Shown here: positions 50,701-62,666 of the stretch, one piece after another | Numbering within the stretch: the stretch's first letter is position 1 | Layout of the letters: every line of letters begins with the position of its first letter | Notes under the pieces: generated by a model | What the model saw: only the letters and a program-made list of their open reading frames with translations | Database searches by the model: none | Told to the model about the DNA's origin: nothing | Assembly (NCBI GenBank): GCA_022605955.1 | Contig: JAKCOZ010000005.1 | Location: forward strand, 558,001-622,000 | Origin: Rallus limicola | Lineage: Eukaryota; Chordata; Aves; Gruiformes; Rallidae | Direction: 5' to 3' | Length of the DNA: 64,000 nucleotides | Translations under genes and position numbers: made by a program

Positions 50701-51512
50701 AGTTGTCCAAACACAGCGATTCTCACGACTCCAGTAGAAGGAGAGTTTTAAACTCTGAAGCTCCAACACCAAGATGCCTGGGGTTTGCCCTGTGCAGTGT
50801 TTGAGGCTTTACCTACTTGGATTAGTGAATCTTCTGAACATGAAGTTTATCTTCAACATATGAAAAACTAAAAGGCACCCATTTTCCAAACTCTGTCTTT
50901 AAGCTGAACAGGAGACAACTGGGTCAGGAAGTTTCTAACCAAGGATCTATATCCCATCCAAGTCTCTGGAACATTTTGTGGACTACTCATGTTTGTCAGT
51001 TAGGAGCTCAGCAGCAAAGCATCTGACACCTAGGTAGTAAAATGCAGAGATTTGAAAAAAAAAAAAAAGATTATAATGCCTGTGATGTTATAATCACAGC
51101 CATGTTAACTGGAGTTCTGGTACTGATGACTGGCTTTCCACACTCAGAAGGCAGCGAGTATCCCACTGCCTGTACTCTAATCTTTTTATGGATTGATGGT
51201 AGTTCATAGTTCACAGATTTGATTGAATTGGTTGACACTGTTTCAGAGCTTGGGATGGCGGACTTCAAAATCAAGGAAGTTCAGATCTCTGTGTGCTTTA
51301 GTGTTTTCAAAGTCACTTTAGAAAATAGCCTTTTTACTATGCTGCATATTCATATATCAAACTGGTTAGGTCTTTATACTTGTCTTTTTCAAAACCAAGG
51401 GAGAGCCTTTTATTTTTGCAGAGAAATGAGATAGTTTCACCTATTCTAGCAGGCTTTGGAAGTAGAGTATTCCTATTTTTACACTTCCTGTCCCAGGAAG
51501 GAAAGAGGGGGG

Positions 51513-51541
51513 GATTCTTTTTTTTTTTTCTTTTTTTTTTT
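51513..51541. repeat. T-rich polypyrimidine tract
   Basis: Two T runs of about 12 separated by a C, following a short G run. No transposon body is attached on either side that I recognise. Confidence 0.8.
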
Positions 51542-54109
51542 AACTACAGACTTTTCTTTCCTAGTTGAATCAAATCTGAATCAGTGGTGATACTGGAAGA
51601 GTTATGCTTCCTGTTTATTTCTACTTAAGGAAAAAAGTTTTAGCATGAACTGTTAAAAATGCAGCATATTCTTCTGTAAATAACACCTCATTTTCTGCAA
51701 ATACCATGTAACAGTTACTTATCAATATAAGTCCTTACATTACTGGTTAGTGTATCTCCTGTAATTTATCTTCCTTTTAGAAACACAGACAGGAAAAATA
51801 TCAGGGATCCTACAAATACTCTTTTTACTCAACTGTAGAACCATTTTTCTCCAGGACTTCTGTTCCTGGACTTCTGTTCTTGCCTCAGTTTACTGAATCA
51901 GAGCATTTCCTGACCACATTTCCCAATGAAATACATCTGGGAGGATCCTGAAGGACTTAAAAAACATCACATTAAATCTTACAATAGGAGAGGCAAATGC
52001 TAGTTCAAATCCAATTTGGGTTGCAATATGCTGATTTTTACCTAGGACATGGGATTCTTTATGTAACTCCACTTTCCCCCCCTTTTCCTGTAGTTACACT
52101 GCAGTGTTGTGTGCTGACATTTCACTCTAGGAGCAGCTGCATTTTCAGCAACAAATGAAATGCTTACCAGTTATGTAAGTAGGGTAAATATTTTTGAGGG
52201 TATAGAGTAAAAAGGACGTATATACCACACATTTATCAGTACCTTTACAGCAACAACATGTCACTTGCAGTGACACCATGCAAGCACAAATTCACTAACA
52301 ATCACAGTCTGTGGAGGAGCAAAAATTTCACTTGGTCCATTTCATACAAGGGGAAGAGGAAAGAAAGAAACCTAGGAGCCTGATTTTCACTAGGTCCTCT
52401 CTACTCCTCTTAAAAATCAGGTAAGGTTACATCTGCATGGAAAGTATCTGTAGAGCAGATGCTCTACAACACACAGTTGATGCTTCAGTTCTATCTGAAG
52501 ATACAGGCATTCATTGTGCCTCATTTTCCAGACATGCTGATTCAGAACAGTTGGCAACACTAAGCCCCTTTGCTACCAAAACCCCGTGTTTGTGTTGATT
52601 TAAGCATTATTTTTACTGGTGGAAGCAATTTTTCTTCGAAGCAATGTTCCAGCTCCGTGGTATTTGTGTCACTGCGTAATGAAGTTGCATAACGTTACAT
52701 CCCTGTGTATTGGCAAGGTGCCACAGCATGAGGATCCAGGCAGAAATGCTCAGGTCTAACACTGCATCAAGTGCTACAGGTGAAGGCAGAGAATCCTTTA
52801 AGTTGTGGTTTACACCACAGTATTGAAGTACCCCAGTGAGAAGGAAGCATCAGTAGCTACAAGCCAAGGAATGACTTCCTAGGGTTGATGTTAGACTCAC
52901 AGTCATTTGGTTTATGCTTCAACAAGGTAATTTTATACGCCAGAAGAAGATGTTTTTAACACAGAAATACTGGGGAGCCTGGTTTAAACAACAGCTCCCA
53001 AAACAAAACAGAACAAAAAACAAACCACACCAAAAATTCTAGGTTCAACCACATCATTTTTAAGGCTGTAACACTCCTCAGAAGCCCTTTGATTCGTTCT
53101 CTGGTACCATGAGGCACCACGCATCAAAGCCGATCTGTGGTGTTGTACAATGCTGTTATTGTGGGGATGAGGAATGAAGTCAGATTGTTTGCCGGATGTA
53201 CCCGTCAGCAGGAAACAAAACAACAACATGGGTGCTGAGGTGCTCTTCTCAGCATGGCAGAAGGTTTGGGTAACACATCAAACTACATGTCTTGGGTGTC
53301 AGGATGAAATGCAGCATGACCTAAGAGGCTGGGGTTTCTGCAAGCTCCGTTCTGCAGTTTACTGAGAGGAAAAGACCATAAATCACCACAATCATAAAAT
53401 GCTCTGAATTTTTAAGAAAAAAAAAAACAAAACCACCCAGTTAAATTAAAAAGAACTAATGAGATACTTAGTATGTAAACACCACAACCTCACACTTTCA
53501 GAAGTAAGGAACCGATGGATGCGGGATGCAGTGTGTGTCTCTGCCTCTGCCCCCACCTGCCCAGGGCGGTGACCTGCCACCCCTTGTGTGAGGCACTCTC
53601 TCTCGGGCTGTCACTCAGCCCTCCTTCAAACCAGACCTGCCAAACCTCATGTCCGGAGTACCTCGCTGACAGCCCACTCCTGTCACGCTAGGGTTTGGTT
53701 CACACCTCATGCCACAGGGTCACAGCTGCTGCTCCCATGCAGGCGCAGAGCTGCTGGGCACAGCACAGCAAAAGGGACAGATGAAAAATGGCTTTGTTTC
53801 TTTTCTAACTCCAAATAGCACCTTGCTCATGCTGACCACAACTGTCACCCTCACAGAATTAGGGTCCCCACAGCTCTGAAAATACCTTTATGCTTTTATC
53901 TCCGTGTACTTCTTTGTCCCCAGTCTGTTCCACTTCTTAATCAGAAGAGAACCTCTGCTGACTCCTGTAGGAGAATGGCCATCAGAGGGTGTCAGAGACT
54001 GAAGTGAAATAAAGTATTTAAGTTTTGCCCAAATCTGGATTTGAGCTTTCTTAGTGGAAGTATAGTTCTTCCAAGCCTCGTGGACTCAGAATAAAAGAAG
54101 CCTTGGCTA

Positions 54110-54590
54110 TCATATCAAACACAAAACCAAAATGCATAGACAGGGATACACATCCCAAGGAGATTACAGGGATGTGATCCAGGAATGCAGGGCCCTGGCT
54201 AGGGACATAAAAAACCTGCAAGTAGAGTTTATTCAGGTACATAGCACAACAACGAAAAATAAAAGAACTCTCTCCAGTGAGCAGAACAGGAGATCTGGCT
54301 ACAACCAGCATGGAGAAGGCTGAGGTACTCAATGAATGTTTTGCCCCAGTTTTCATCGGCAAGTGCTCTAGCCCCACTGCCCAAGCCTTGGCAGGCAAAG
54401 GCAGGGACTGGGAGGATGAAGAAGTGCCCACTGCGGCAGAAACCAGACGGTTCCATGGGACCCGAGGAGATGCATCTGTGGGTCCTGAGGAAACTGACAG
54501 ATGAAGTTGCTAAGCCCCTATCCATCATACATGAGAAGTCATGGCAGTCTGGTGAAATTCCCACTGACTGGAAAAGAGGGAACAGTAGAT
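54110..54590 (+). mobile_element. CR1 LINE, ORF2 fragment
   Basis: The clear part starts near 54270 and translates as EKAEVLNECFAPVFIGKCSS, then [35 protein letters not shown], and [19 protein letters not shown] with KRGN. This is the region between the CR1 endonuclease and reverse transcriptase. It breaks off at 'aaaagagggaacag' without a 3' tail, so the rest was deleted or never copied here. The left edge is approximate. Confidence 0.88.
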
Positions 54591-57500
54591 AAATAATGAA
54601 AAACTAATTCTCTTTTCAATACCCCTTTAATTTTATTAGTCCATGATGGCGTCATAACACAGGGATGGGCGTTTTTAAAGCATTTATCTTGACATTTAGC
54701 CTTCTGATGCCTTGCTAATTTGTAAGCATGTGGTTCTGATGAGGCTGAGGTTTGACAGAAGAATGAGGAATGTAATTTATACTCCAGTTTCTTAGCTTTT
54801 TCAATTCTGCTTTTCTGTTTTGAGGCATTACTAGAGGCTTTTCCAAGTGCATGGGCTTTATCTCACCTTTCCTGAGTTTTAAGCCACCCAAAACAATCAG
54901 AGAAAGAAACTGCTTCTTGAGTGTTTTCTATTGCAATTATATGCATGATCAAGGAATAAATTGAGGCTTTATGATTTTATTACTATTTCTTAGCATTTAA
55001 ACCCAGAATTTCTTGAACTAGCCAGTGTATTAACAGAATGAAAAGACAATCCTAGCTAGTATGGCAGAAATACACCCTTTGTAACTGTACAAAGCACAAC
55101 TGCACAAAAAGGGGCCTGCATGACTCCAGCATTTCTTTGATAATGGGATATGAATCCTTTTGCTTACTGAGACGCACTTTGAACTAATAACACTGGCTGT
55201 TCTTTTGCCTATTCTCATACAAAATGAGCTGATGGGGTTCCTGTTGCAGCTTTGGGTCACAGTCACAGCTTGACAGCTCTGCAGTCAGCCTGAGCTGCAG
55301 GGCCAGTGGCCTGAGGTGAACAGGGACATGCAGTTTCTTGAAGCTCGTAGGCCCCTGAGTGCAGCTCCATCTGCCACTGCCCAGGGTGCACCTGACAACA
55401 GCCCAGTGCATCGCACACATCTGCCTTCATCACAAGTGCAAACTGAGCACAAGCAGTGGTTGAACACTGGTCTCTTGGTGCATTCTGTCTGGCACCCTGC
55501 AAATCTACAAGCCAGCCCTGCCACAGAAGCCAGCGGCTCTGTGTCCTCCACACTCTACATCTTGCTTTGGGGAACACCATGTCTCTTCCTTCACAAGTCT
55601 TTATTGATCTGCAGGCAGCATTCCCATCGCGGGGGGATCAGCCACTGCATGAATGGCTACGTGCTGGGAGCCCTCTGGTACCCAGTGGTTAAAGCCAGGC
55701 CGTGCAGGGGACTGTGGAAAGTAGAAGGCTATCAAGAAACTTCAGCAGAAGAGAAATGGGTAAACAGAGACATCAGGCTGTGTCACAGCAACCTCAGATT
55801 GTGCCTGCAACGGGCTGCAGTACTCTGTGACACAGCAAGACTTCGTAATGAATACAGAATATTAAACTTATGAAATGCTGCTGCAGCTACTTGGTGATAC
55901 TGGCATTACTGCACTTGGAGCTGATCCTTGATGTTTCACTCAGTTCTTGTCCTGATTCTGGCCAGGCCAGAGTCAACCTCCCCCAGCAGCATCCCAGGTG
56001 AGCTGAGTCAGCCCGGGCTGTTCCCACACTGCCTGACATCACTCATAAAAGGGGCTGCACAGGAAAAGGTATTCCTGGATGCCTCCAGGGCAGGCTGAGT
56101 GTGGCTGGGGTGTTGGGTTGCTCCTTGTATTGGTGCAGCACTCTGTGTTATCACTGGCTGTGAATGAAATTTGCTGCAGGCTGTTACTGTTTCCCTGTCA
56201 GTGAACTGCCCTTATCCCAACTTGTGGGGGCTCTGGCTCTGGCGTTCTCTGCCTCTCCTCTGGGAGTGAGTGATGTGTGGGGCTCAGCCACAGTTCTGAA
56301 GCCTAAACTGGCCAGAAGTCACCAAGGTGGCCCCATTGATGTACAGAAAACTGTTCTCCTGGCAGTAATGGTTCTGAGTAACAGATCCTACTAACTACTT
56401 GCTGCTGAAGTTCCTCTGCTGGAATAAAGAAACCAATGGGCTTCAGCGTATTTGAGCTTCCCTTTGCTACTTTCCCTTCTGTTAGTTGTTTGCACAGTGT
56501 GGCAGTCACCTTCAGTGCCTGAAAGGGAGAGCTGGGAGCACATGCTGCTGCTGGCCTCTGCTTCACTGTCTAGCACAGCTAAGTCATGCTGAGGGATGCT
56601 GACATTCAAAAGGAGAGCAGGAAGAAAGAAATGTCCCCTTTAGTGAATTTTAAACTTTGTGTTTATCCTTTGCCAACCGTGCAGCTTGTTGACTTTTTTG
56701 CTTTTCTAAGAGTGATTAAATGTCTTGCTTTTGTCCCTGGTGGTTTGATCCTTCTATCCTGCCAGAGCTAACTCTGCTGTGGTGTCAGGGTTCCAAATAC
56801 CTCAAGGGAAACGTTTCAAAGCATGCTTGAAAAAAGCAGATGCAGCTCCATTCATTTGAGATACATTACAAAGAATTTTCTTCCAGGAGTTTTGTGAGCA
56901 TCAATGAATAGTCACTACATCTTGGTGAGATGTTGGATAAAGAAAGGTCTGAAAACTTGGTATTATGCTTAGGCCAGATGTTTTCTGCTGGGAAATACTC
57001 AGCTTCTTTTTGTCCAGATGACACTCTGCAGTTTGAACACATTCATAATCTTGTGAGCTGGCAGAGTTTGACCTGCCCATCAAATTTTATAGGGACCATC
57101 TTGTGGAGGGGGTGTGGGGAAATTACAGAACTAATCTGTTAACTATTAATGTGCAAGTGCCTTCACAAGTGTTAGGTTGCTCACTTTCCAGGTATAATAC
57201 CAGCAAGCGTCCACAGACTTACACAGCACACAGAGTACCTGTTCTCCCAAAGCCTTACAGGTCACATCTGTCAGCAGTGGTCTCTCCCTCTACTTGGCAG
57301 GACCATTTGAAGAGTCTCAAGTGTCACCAATTCAAATTGAAAAGGCACTAGCTACTTCAGCTGAGAGGCCAGGGAGGAAAGAATGCTGTCATCTGAAAGG
57401 TGACTGAGAACTTGGGTACAAACCCAAGTCTTAACCACATGGCTCCATTTCTTGAAAAGTCTTAACAATAAAAACTTGTCAGGGCGATACCTGTTGAGTG

Positions 57501-58539
57501 AGTAGAGTTGGGGCCAAATGCCATATGAGTGCAAACAGGAAAGATTTTGATTGATTTTTACGTTACCTGTACCCTGTCTAGCCACTGCAAAAGGTAGACA
57601 ATGCACAGGGTACGTGGCTACCCAGAGTCAGGACAACGCTGCTAATCGTGCCCATGAGGTGCTACAAATAGTCCTACCCTACTCTCACTTTTGCACAATC
57701 AATGAGTTTCACCAACAGAAAAAAGTGTAGGCAATTTTAAGATAAGAGTCTACTACAGACAAGTCCTTAAGGTGAGGATTACCTGTCAGGCCCAGTGGTT
57801 GATCAATACAGTAACTTTCCCTAATCACACAGACCAACCAATTCGTCTGAATTGCAGTAAAAGAAGTATGTGTCAAAATGCTAAATGCAAGAGCCTTGTC
57901 TTGGTGCCTGTAAAGACTGCTGTCAAGCAGTCTCCTCTGTATAGCTTTTCAGTGTTTTTATCTGCTTGGTGCTTTACTTCAGAGACACAAAGGTACTGAG
58001 TGCTTACCTGACGCTTTCTGTCCGTAAATCTCAAAGTTCGTCACAAGGGTAGGTATGTATAGCCTTACCCATCTTTTACCTAGGAGAAATCTAAGTGGCT
58101 TTGACAGTCTTGCTGTAGTGTCCAGGGAAACTGTAACTCCAGTTCTCTCTCCCTCTGCTGGATCCAGCTGTCTCTGCAGCAGGATTGCCAGAAAGGATGG
58201 TGCGCCTGATGCTCTAACACCCCAGTGCCACATCTCCTGCTCAACTCTTTGAAGACATAGGTGTTTTGAACCTCATGCGTGTCTGCACCTGGGTGGATGC
58301 TGCACAAGCCAGTTTTTTCTCCTGCCGACTCTCCTGTGGAGCTGGTAAGTGCTGGCAGGCAGATAGGTGTTTGGAAATCCTGTACCCCCTGAAACTCCGC
58401 AGGGCTCACCCGCAGACTGGCTGGGGCGCAGCACTTTTCTCTGTGCCTACACCTAGTTTGATCAACATACACTTGATGTTGTATCTCTACTCTATTAACT
58501 CAGGATCTAAGCCCCGCATCTTTCTTGCAGTTTTGCATA

Positions 58540-59713
58540 GTTGGCTACTGAGAGAGGGCCAGGTCTGGCAGAAAATGGCTGCTGGAATCCTCTGCAGGCC
58601 TGCTTATAGCGCCTCTGAGAATCACATATAGGAGACAAAGACTCCACCAGAACACGGAGTGCCAGGAAGGCTGCAAAGTTTGGCCCGTTAAGGGCATTGG
58701 GATGTCTATTTGCATATAAATGTAAGCAGTGGACAGACACAAAAGGCCGGGAAGGCTGGGGGAGGAGTAGGTGCGCCCAGGTACCCGGGCGAGTGTTTGC
58801 CCCCGCAGCCCGAGCTGAAGCACGTGGAGCAGCCGGAGGAAAGGACCCATGGAGGAGGCAGAGACCCGACCTGCCCGGTGGAGAGGCTCCACGCTGGATG
58901 GAGCCGGTGGAGACATAGAGAAGATGCCGTGACTGACGTTGGGATGAGCCCCTGCCAGCACAAGCGACCTACAGAGATGAGCCAAACAGGTTTGCTGGAG
59001 GAGGCATCATAGCCCCGTGGAGAACAGGGACTGAGAGACACTGTGATTTGTTGCTGTCAGCCAGAGCAGAGATGAAGCCCGGTGGGAAGAGATTTGCCTT
59101 GGAGAAAATTCCTGGAGGACTGGCTCTTGTGGGTGAGATCCTACGGTGCAGCAGGGGGAGGGTGTGTGGAATGGATGCCCCCATCCCGGCCGAGAAGGAA
59201 ACCATCTTGCAAGGGACTGACTAAAGGCCCCATCTCCTGCCCACCACCGTCCTGTGCTGCGAGCAGGAGAGGGGAAAGGAGCAAAATCATGGCTAAAGGG
59301 AAGTCTGCTTTAGAATGGAGGGGTGGGGGGAAGGTGTTACCGAGACCCCCACTTTCCCCAGTCCCTGCCCCTCCTGGGCTGCGACCGGGAGGGAAGAAGG
59401 GAGCAAACTTCTAACTAAAGCCTGCTAAGGAGGGAGTGGGGGGGGGAGGGAAGTGTTCGCCTGGTTTGCATTTGTTTCAAGATTGCTGGCTGCACTCCTG
59501 ACTGGTTCTTTTTCACAGTTTTCTCTTTAGTGTAATAAATTAGATAACTCTCTCTCCAGCACTCTGTGTTGAGTCTGTTTTGCCCGCGTCATTAGCGAGT
59601 TTGCCTCTCGAGCCGCCCAATTATGTTATTTCTCCCCTGTCCAACGAAAAAAGGGGAGTAACAGACTGATCTTGGTGGGCGTCTGGCCTTTTGGCCAGGG
59701 CTCAACCACCACA
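58540..59713 (+). mobile_element. Avian endogenous-retrovirus LTR-like segment (5' edge uncertain)
   Basis: The 3' part has LTR layout: AATAAA at about 59535, then 'gagtctgttttgcccgcg', 'tctcccctgtccaacg', a purine-rich 'aaaaaaggggagtaacaga', 'ggtgggcgtctggcc' and the terminal 'caaccaccaca', ending CA at 59713. This wording is close to avian LTR ends known to me. Upstream, an octamer ATTTGCAT and TATAAA near 58708-58720 could be its promoter, followed by a GC-rich stretch. I could not find a matching TG start or target duplication, so the left boundary is a guess. No gag, pol or env is attached. Confidence 0.65.
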
Positions 59714-60344
59714 ATCTTCCAATTGGGAAAAGAATAAGTAAACTTATTAATAGGAATTTGCATTTATAAGCATTGTCTCAGCTTCTTACCTTGTGATAAG
59801 ACCACATGGAAGTAAAGGAGAAAAGAAACAGGGAACTTTGCTTGTTCCTTTTTTTACTGCAGGATAAGGACAAATGATTACATTTTAATGGGGAAAAAAA
59901 TCTGCTTTGATATTAAATATTTTAATTCACAATGCAGAGACATTTTAGAGTTTATTTTAAAATCATATTATTATTGTTGCACTACAGGCTTTTAGAATTC
60001 ATCCTAGTAGATATTTCAAAGAAAGACAACACACTAAAATAGTTGGTACCGAGCAATTATGGTTCTCACATCAAGGAGGCTGGATTTATTTCCAGTATTT
60101 AATCCTATGGTTTATTTAATCACAATGCAATGAAAAAACATAAGAATGTCGTGATGATTTTCCAAGCTCTCAAAAAAGAGCTCCTTCTCTATCTGCATTA
60201 TAACATCCATTTTAATTTACATATTATTTCTCAGTCTTATGGCTATGACTTCCCATTCTGTTTACAAGTCCACAATATTGATGCTTTCCATTGTGAAAGA
60301 TATCCCTCCATTTTAGAGATACCAACAGGAAAGCGACAATAAAT

Positions 60345-60368
60345 ACACACACCCACACACACACACCC
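60345..60368. repeat. (CA)n microsatellite, interrupted
   Basis: CA units with one CCC interruption, about 24 bp. Confidence 0.9.
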
Positions 60369-61692
60369 AGTAATGGGACAGGTATGTAAATAGCTACTTA
60401 ATAGTGAAGAATTGGTACTATATAATACCAGAAATCTCCTAGCAGAAATCTCTGCATGCAAGTTATATTGGTAACAATGAACACTTTATTACTATAGAAG
60501 TAGATAGGGTTTTTCCCTGTATGTATATATTTAAAACAGCTACTTTAATTTTTGTCAGAATTTCCAGAAGTTTTCTGGTAAGGGGAAAAAAAATATTTAG
60601 GAGAACAGATGTGTTTCCTTGCCTGTTTGTTTGTTTTCAGAATTGCCAGATTTTCTCATCTCTGTCCCCTGGTGGCTTAATGCCATAGGTTGTCACAAAT
60701 GAGCTCTTGATACATTGTAGGAGCACCAGTGCAGGAATTTGTGCTGCTGGATATGCAACACCATCTCACAAGTTTCATAGGCATCTTCTCTACCTTGTCT
60801 AGAAAGGGACAAAGAGACAGAGAACACAAAGTTCCTAACTTCTAACTGGCACTTTTACAAGCAACCCTCCATTTACATAAACTACATGCAGGTTAGATGC
60901 TATGGACTAGTATTTTTTCTGTTCTGTGTCTGAACTGTGAAAAGCTTGGCTGTAGCCATAATATAAATAATGAGAATCAATACATTCTTTTATATCTAGG
61001 GTGTTTTGCTTGTATTGCCTTCACTAGCAACCTTCAAACTAATCACTAGTACCTGGAAAACATTACAGCAATGCAATTTTGTCAAGTGAAATGCTTTTTT
61101 TACCTTGAGTATATGAGGATCAGCAAGGCTGAAATTTCACACTGACTTACTGAAATTCTTCAATTCGGCTTCCCATCTCTTGATTCTTGCCTTGAGGCAT
61201 TACAGAATTGATTCTGTCATGACACCTGACTTCTGCTGAAGATACATAAGTCACACATGAAGTGCAAACAGTTCTTTCAGTGCCTTGTATATGAAATACA
61301 TACAGTTCTTCCCCTGACCTCCCTTTCCTTTCCTTTTTTTTTCTTAAACAAAAAGGGTTGGCAGATCCTCTCTATCAAAAAAGGCAAAGGACACACAGAC
61401 AACATCCCTTCTGTTATTTTCCAGGTAGGGCAAAGTTTAAATCCCTCAGAGTCCAGCAGAGCACTGTATATATAACCTGACAAGAAGAGAAGTCCCTCTG
61501 GTTATTCCTTGCCAAGTACCAGTAGATAGGGAAAACTAGGACAACATGCTGTTTTAAGTGAAAAGGCAAGTAAATAACTACTCCTACTGCAAGCCCTGTG
61601 AGGTCCCCAACTCCCATGAGAAACCTCCCACTTAGCCCTCAGAAGTCAACCCTTCTTGCTTCACCCCGCTTCTTGTTCAAATGATCCCTAGC

Positions 61693-62220
61693 TGTTACTG
61701 CAAAAGTTGCTTAAGAAACTCCCTGAGACTCACTTTGGGAGCTGTGGAAAGCCGGCCTCCTTTATTGCAGTGCTGGATGCTCAGGGGATGGCTCCAACCT
61801 AACGTGCATGCTGTTAGTTGCGAGAGCAAAAGTGTGCATCATTCACAGCACATGCATATTCCTTTCCTGGAACGAATGATATTGTTTGCATCTTGATTAT
61901 GCATGTGCTGTAAGTCTCTGAGGGTCTGCTCTGAGGGTCTTTGGTGGTCCTTTGGTGGTCCCTAGTGGTTGTTTCAAAGTGTCCTTTCCCACAAACTCCT
62001 TGAAGCACGTATGGTGTGGGTTAATTCATGTGGCTTGTCTATTCTTTTACAGACATCTGGTTTTGACTAGTTTCTTGAGTTTATCTGCCCTCTTCTGCTA
62101 CAACTGTGAAATACCCAGTCCTTGGCTAAGTTCTTAGCTGAGACTCCTTGCGCTGCTACTTCTTAGTCTGATGTTCCCACTTCTGTTCTTAGTAGCCATA
62201 TGCTGTTCTGTTACACAACA
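61693..62220 (-). mobile_element. Solo LTR of an avian ERV (ERVL-like)
   Basis: On the minus strand it starts TGTTGTGTAACAG and ends TTTGCAGTAACA, giving TGTT/AACA terminal inverted repeats, 528 bp in all. AATAAA lies at 61766-61761, about 70 bp before the end, followed by 'ggaggccggctttccaca'. U3 carries short direct repeats, 'ggaccaccaaag' twice and 'gaccctcagag' twice. The five flanking bases are CTAGC on the left and ATAGC on the right, a 4 of 5 match fitting a 5-bp target duplication. No internal retroviral sequence adjoins, so it is a solo LTR left by recombination. The family assignment is from memory of avian LTR wording. Confidence 0.8.
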
Positions 62221-62560
62221 ATAGCACAAGGTTTCTTACGTCTTCTATTTGTACCAAGAGTTTCAGAGTTGCCCAAGCAAGCACAACAGAACTACCATCA
62301 AAGGCACAGGGAAATCCTTCAGCTCAGGTCATCGCAGCCAGGGTCCCTGATCCTCTCTCTCCCCACATGGAATACCAGTTCTGGAGGCTTTTTACATGGC
62401 CGGGAATAGAGGTCACAGGCAAGAACAAGTGACAGCAGGCAGCAAGGAAGTATACCTGCCCATATACCCACATCCTCTTGTCCAGGAGATCCTGAACTTC
62501 TAATGTTATCAAGAGTACTTAAGGGTTATAGCCTGGAGACTGCTCGCTCACCCAGCCCCT

Positions 62561-62666
62561 GCAGTATTACTGCCCACATGTATACTGCCCACACATATGC
62601 AGTATTACTGCCCACATGTATACTGCCCACACGTATGCAGTATTACTGCCCACACAAATATGCAGA
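62561..62666. repeat. 38-bp minisatellite, 2.8 copies
   Basis: Units start at 62561, 62599 and 62637, each 'gcagtattactgcccac' followed by 'atgtatactgcccacac' and 'atat' or 'gtat'. The unit itself holds two related 'actgcccaca' halves, so it probably arose by an earlier duplication. The first two units differ by one base. Confidence 0.92.

Noticed and set aside
55316..55873. 185-codon open frame on the plus strand
   Set aside because: The translation resembles no known family and shows no conserved blocks. Other frames at the same place are also open for up to 105 codons.
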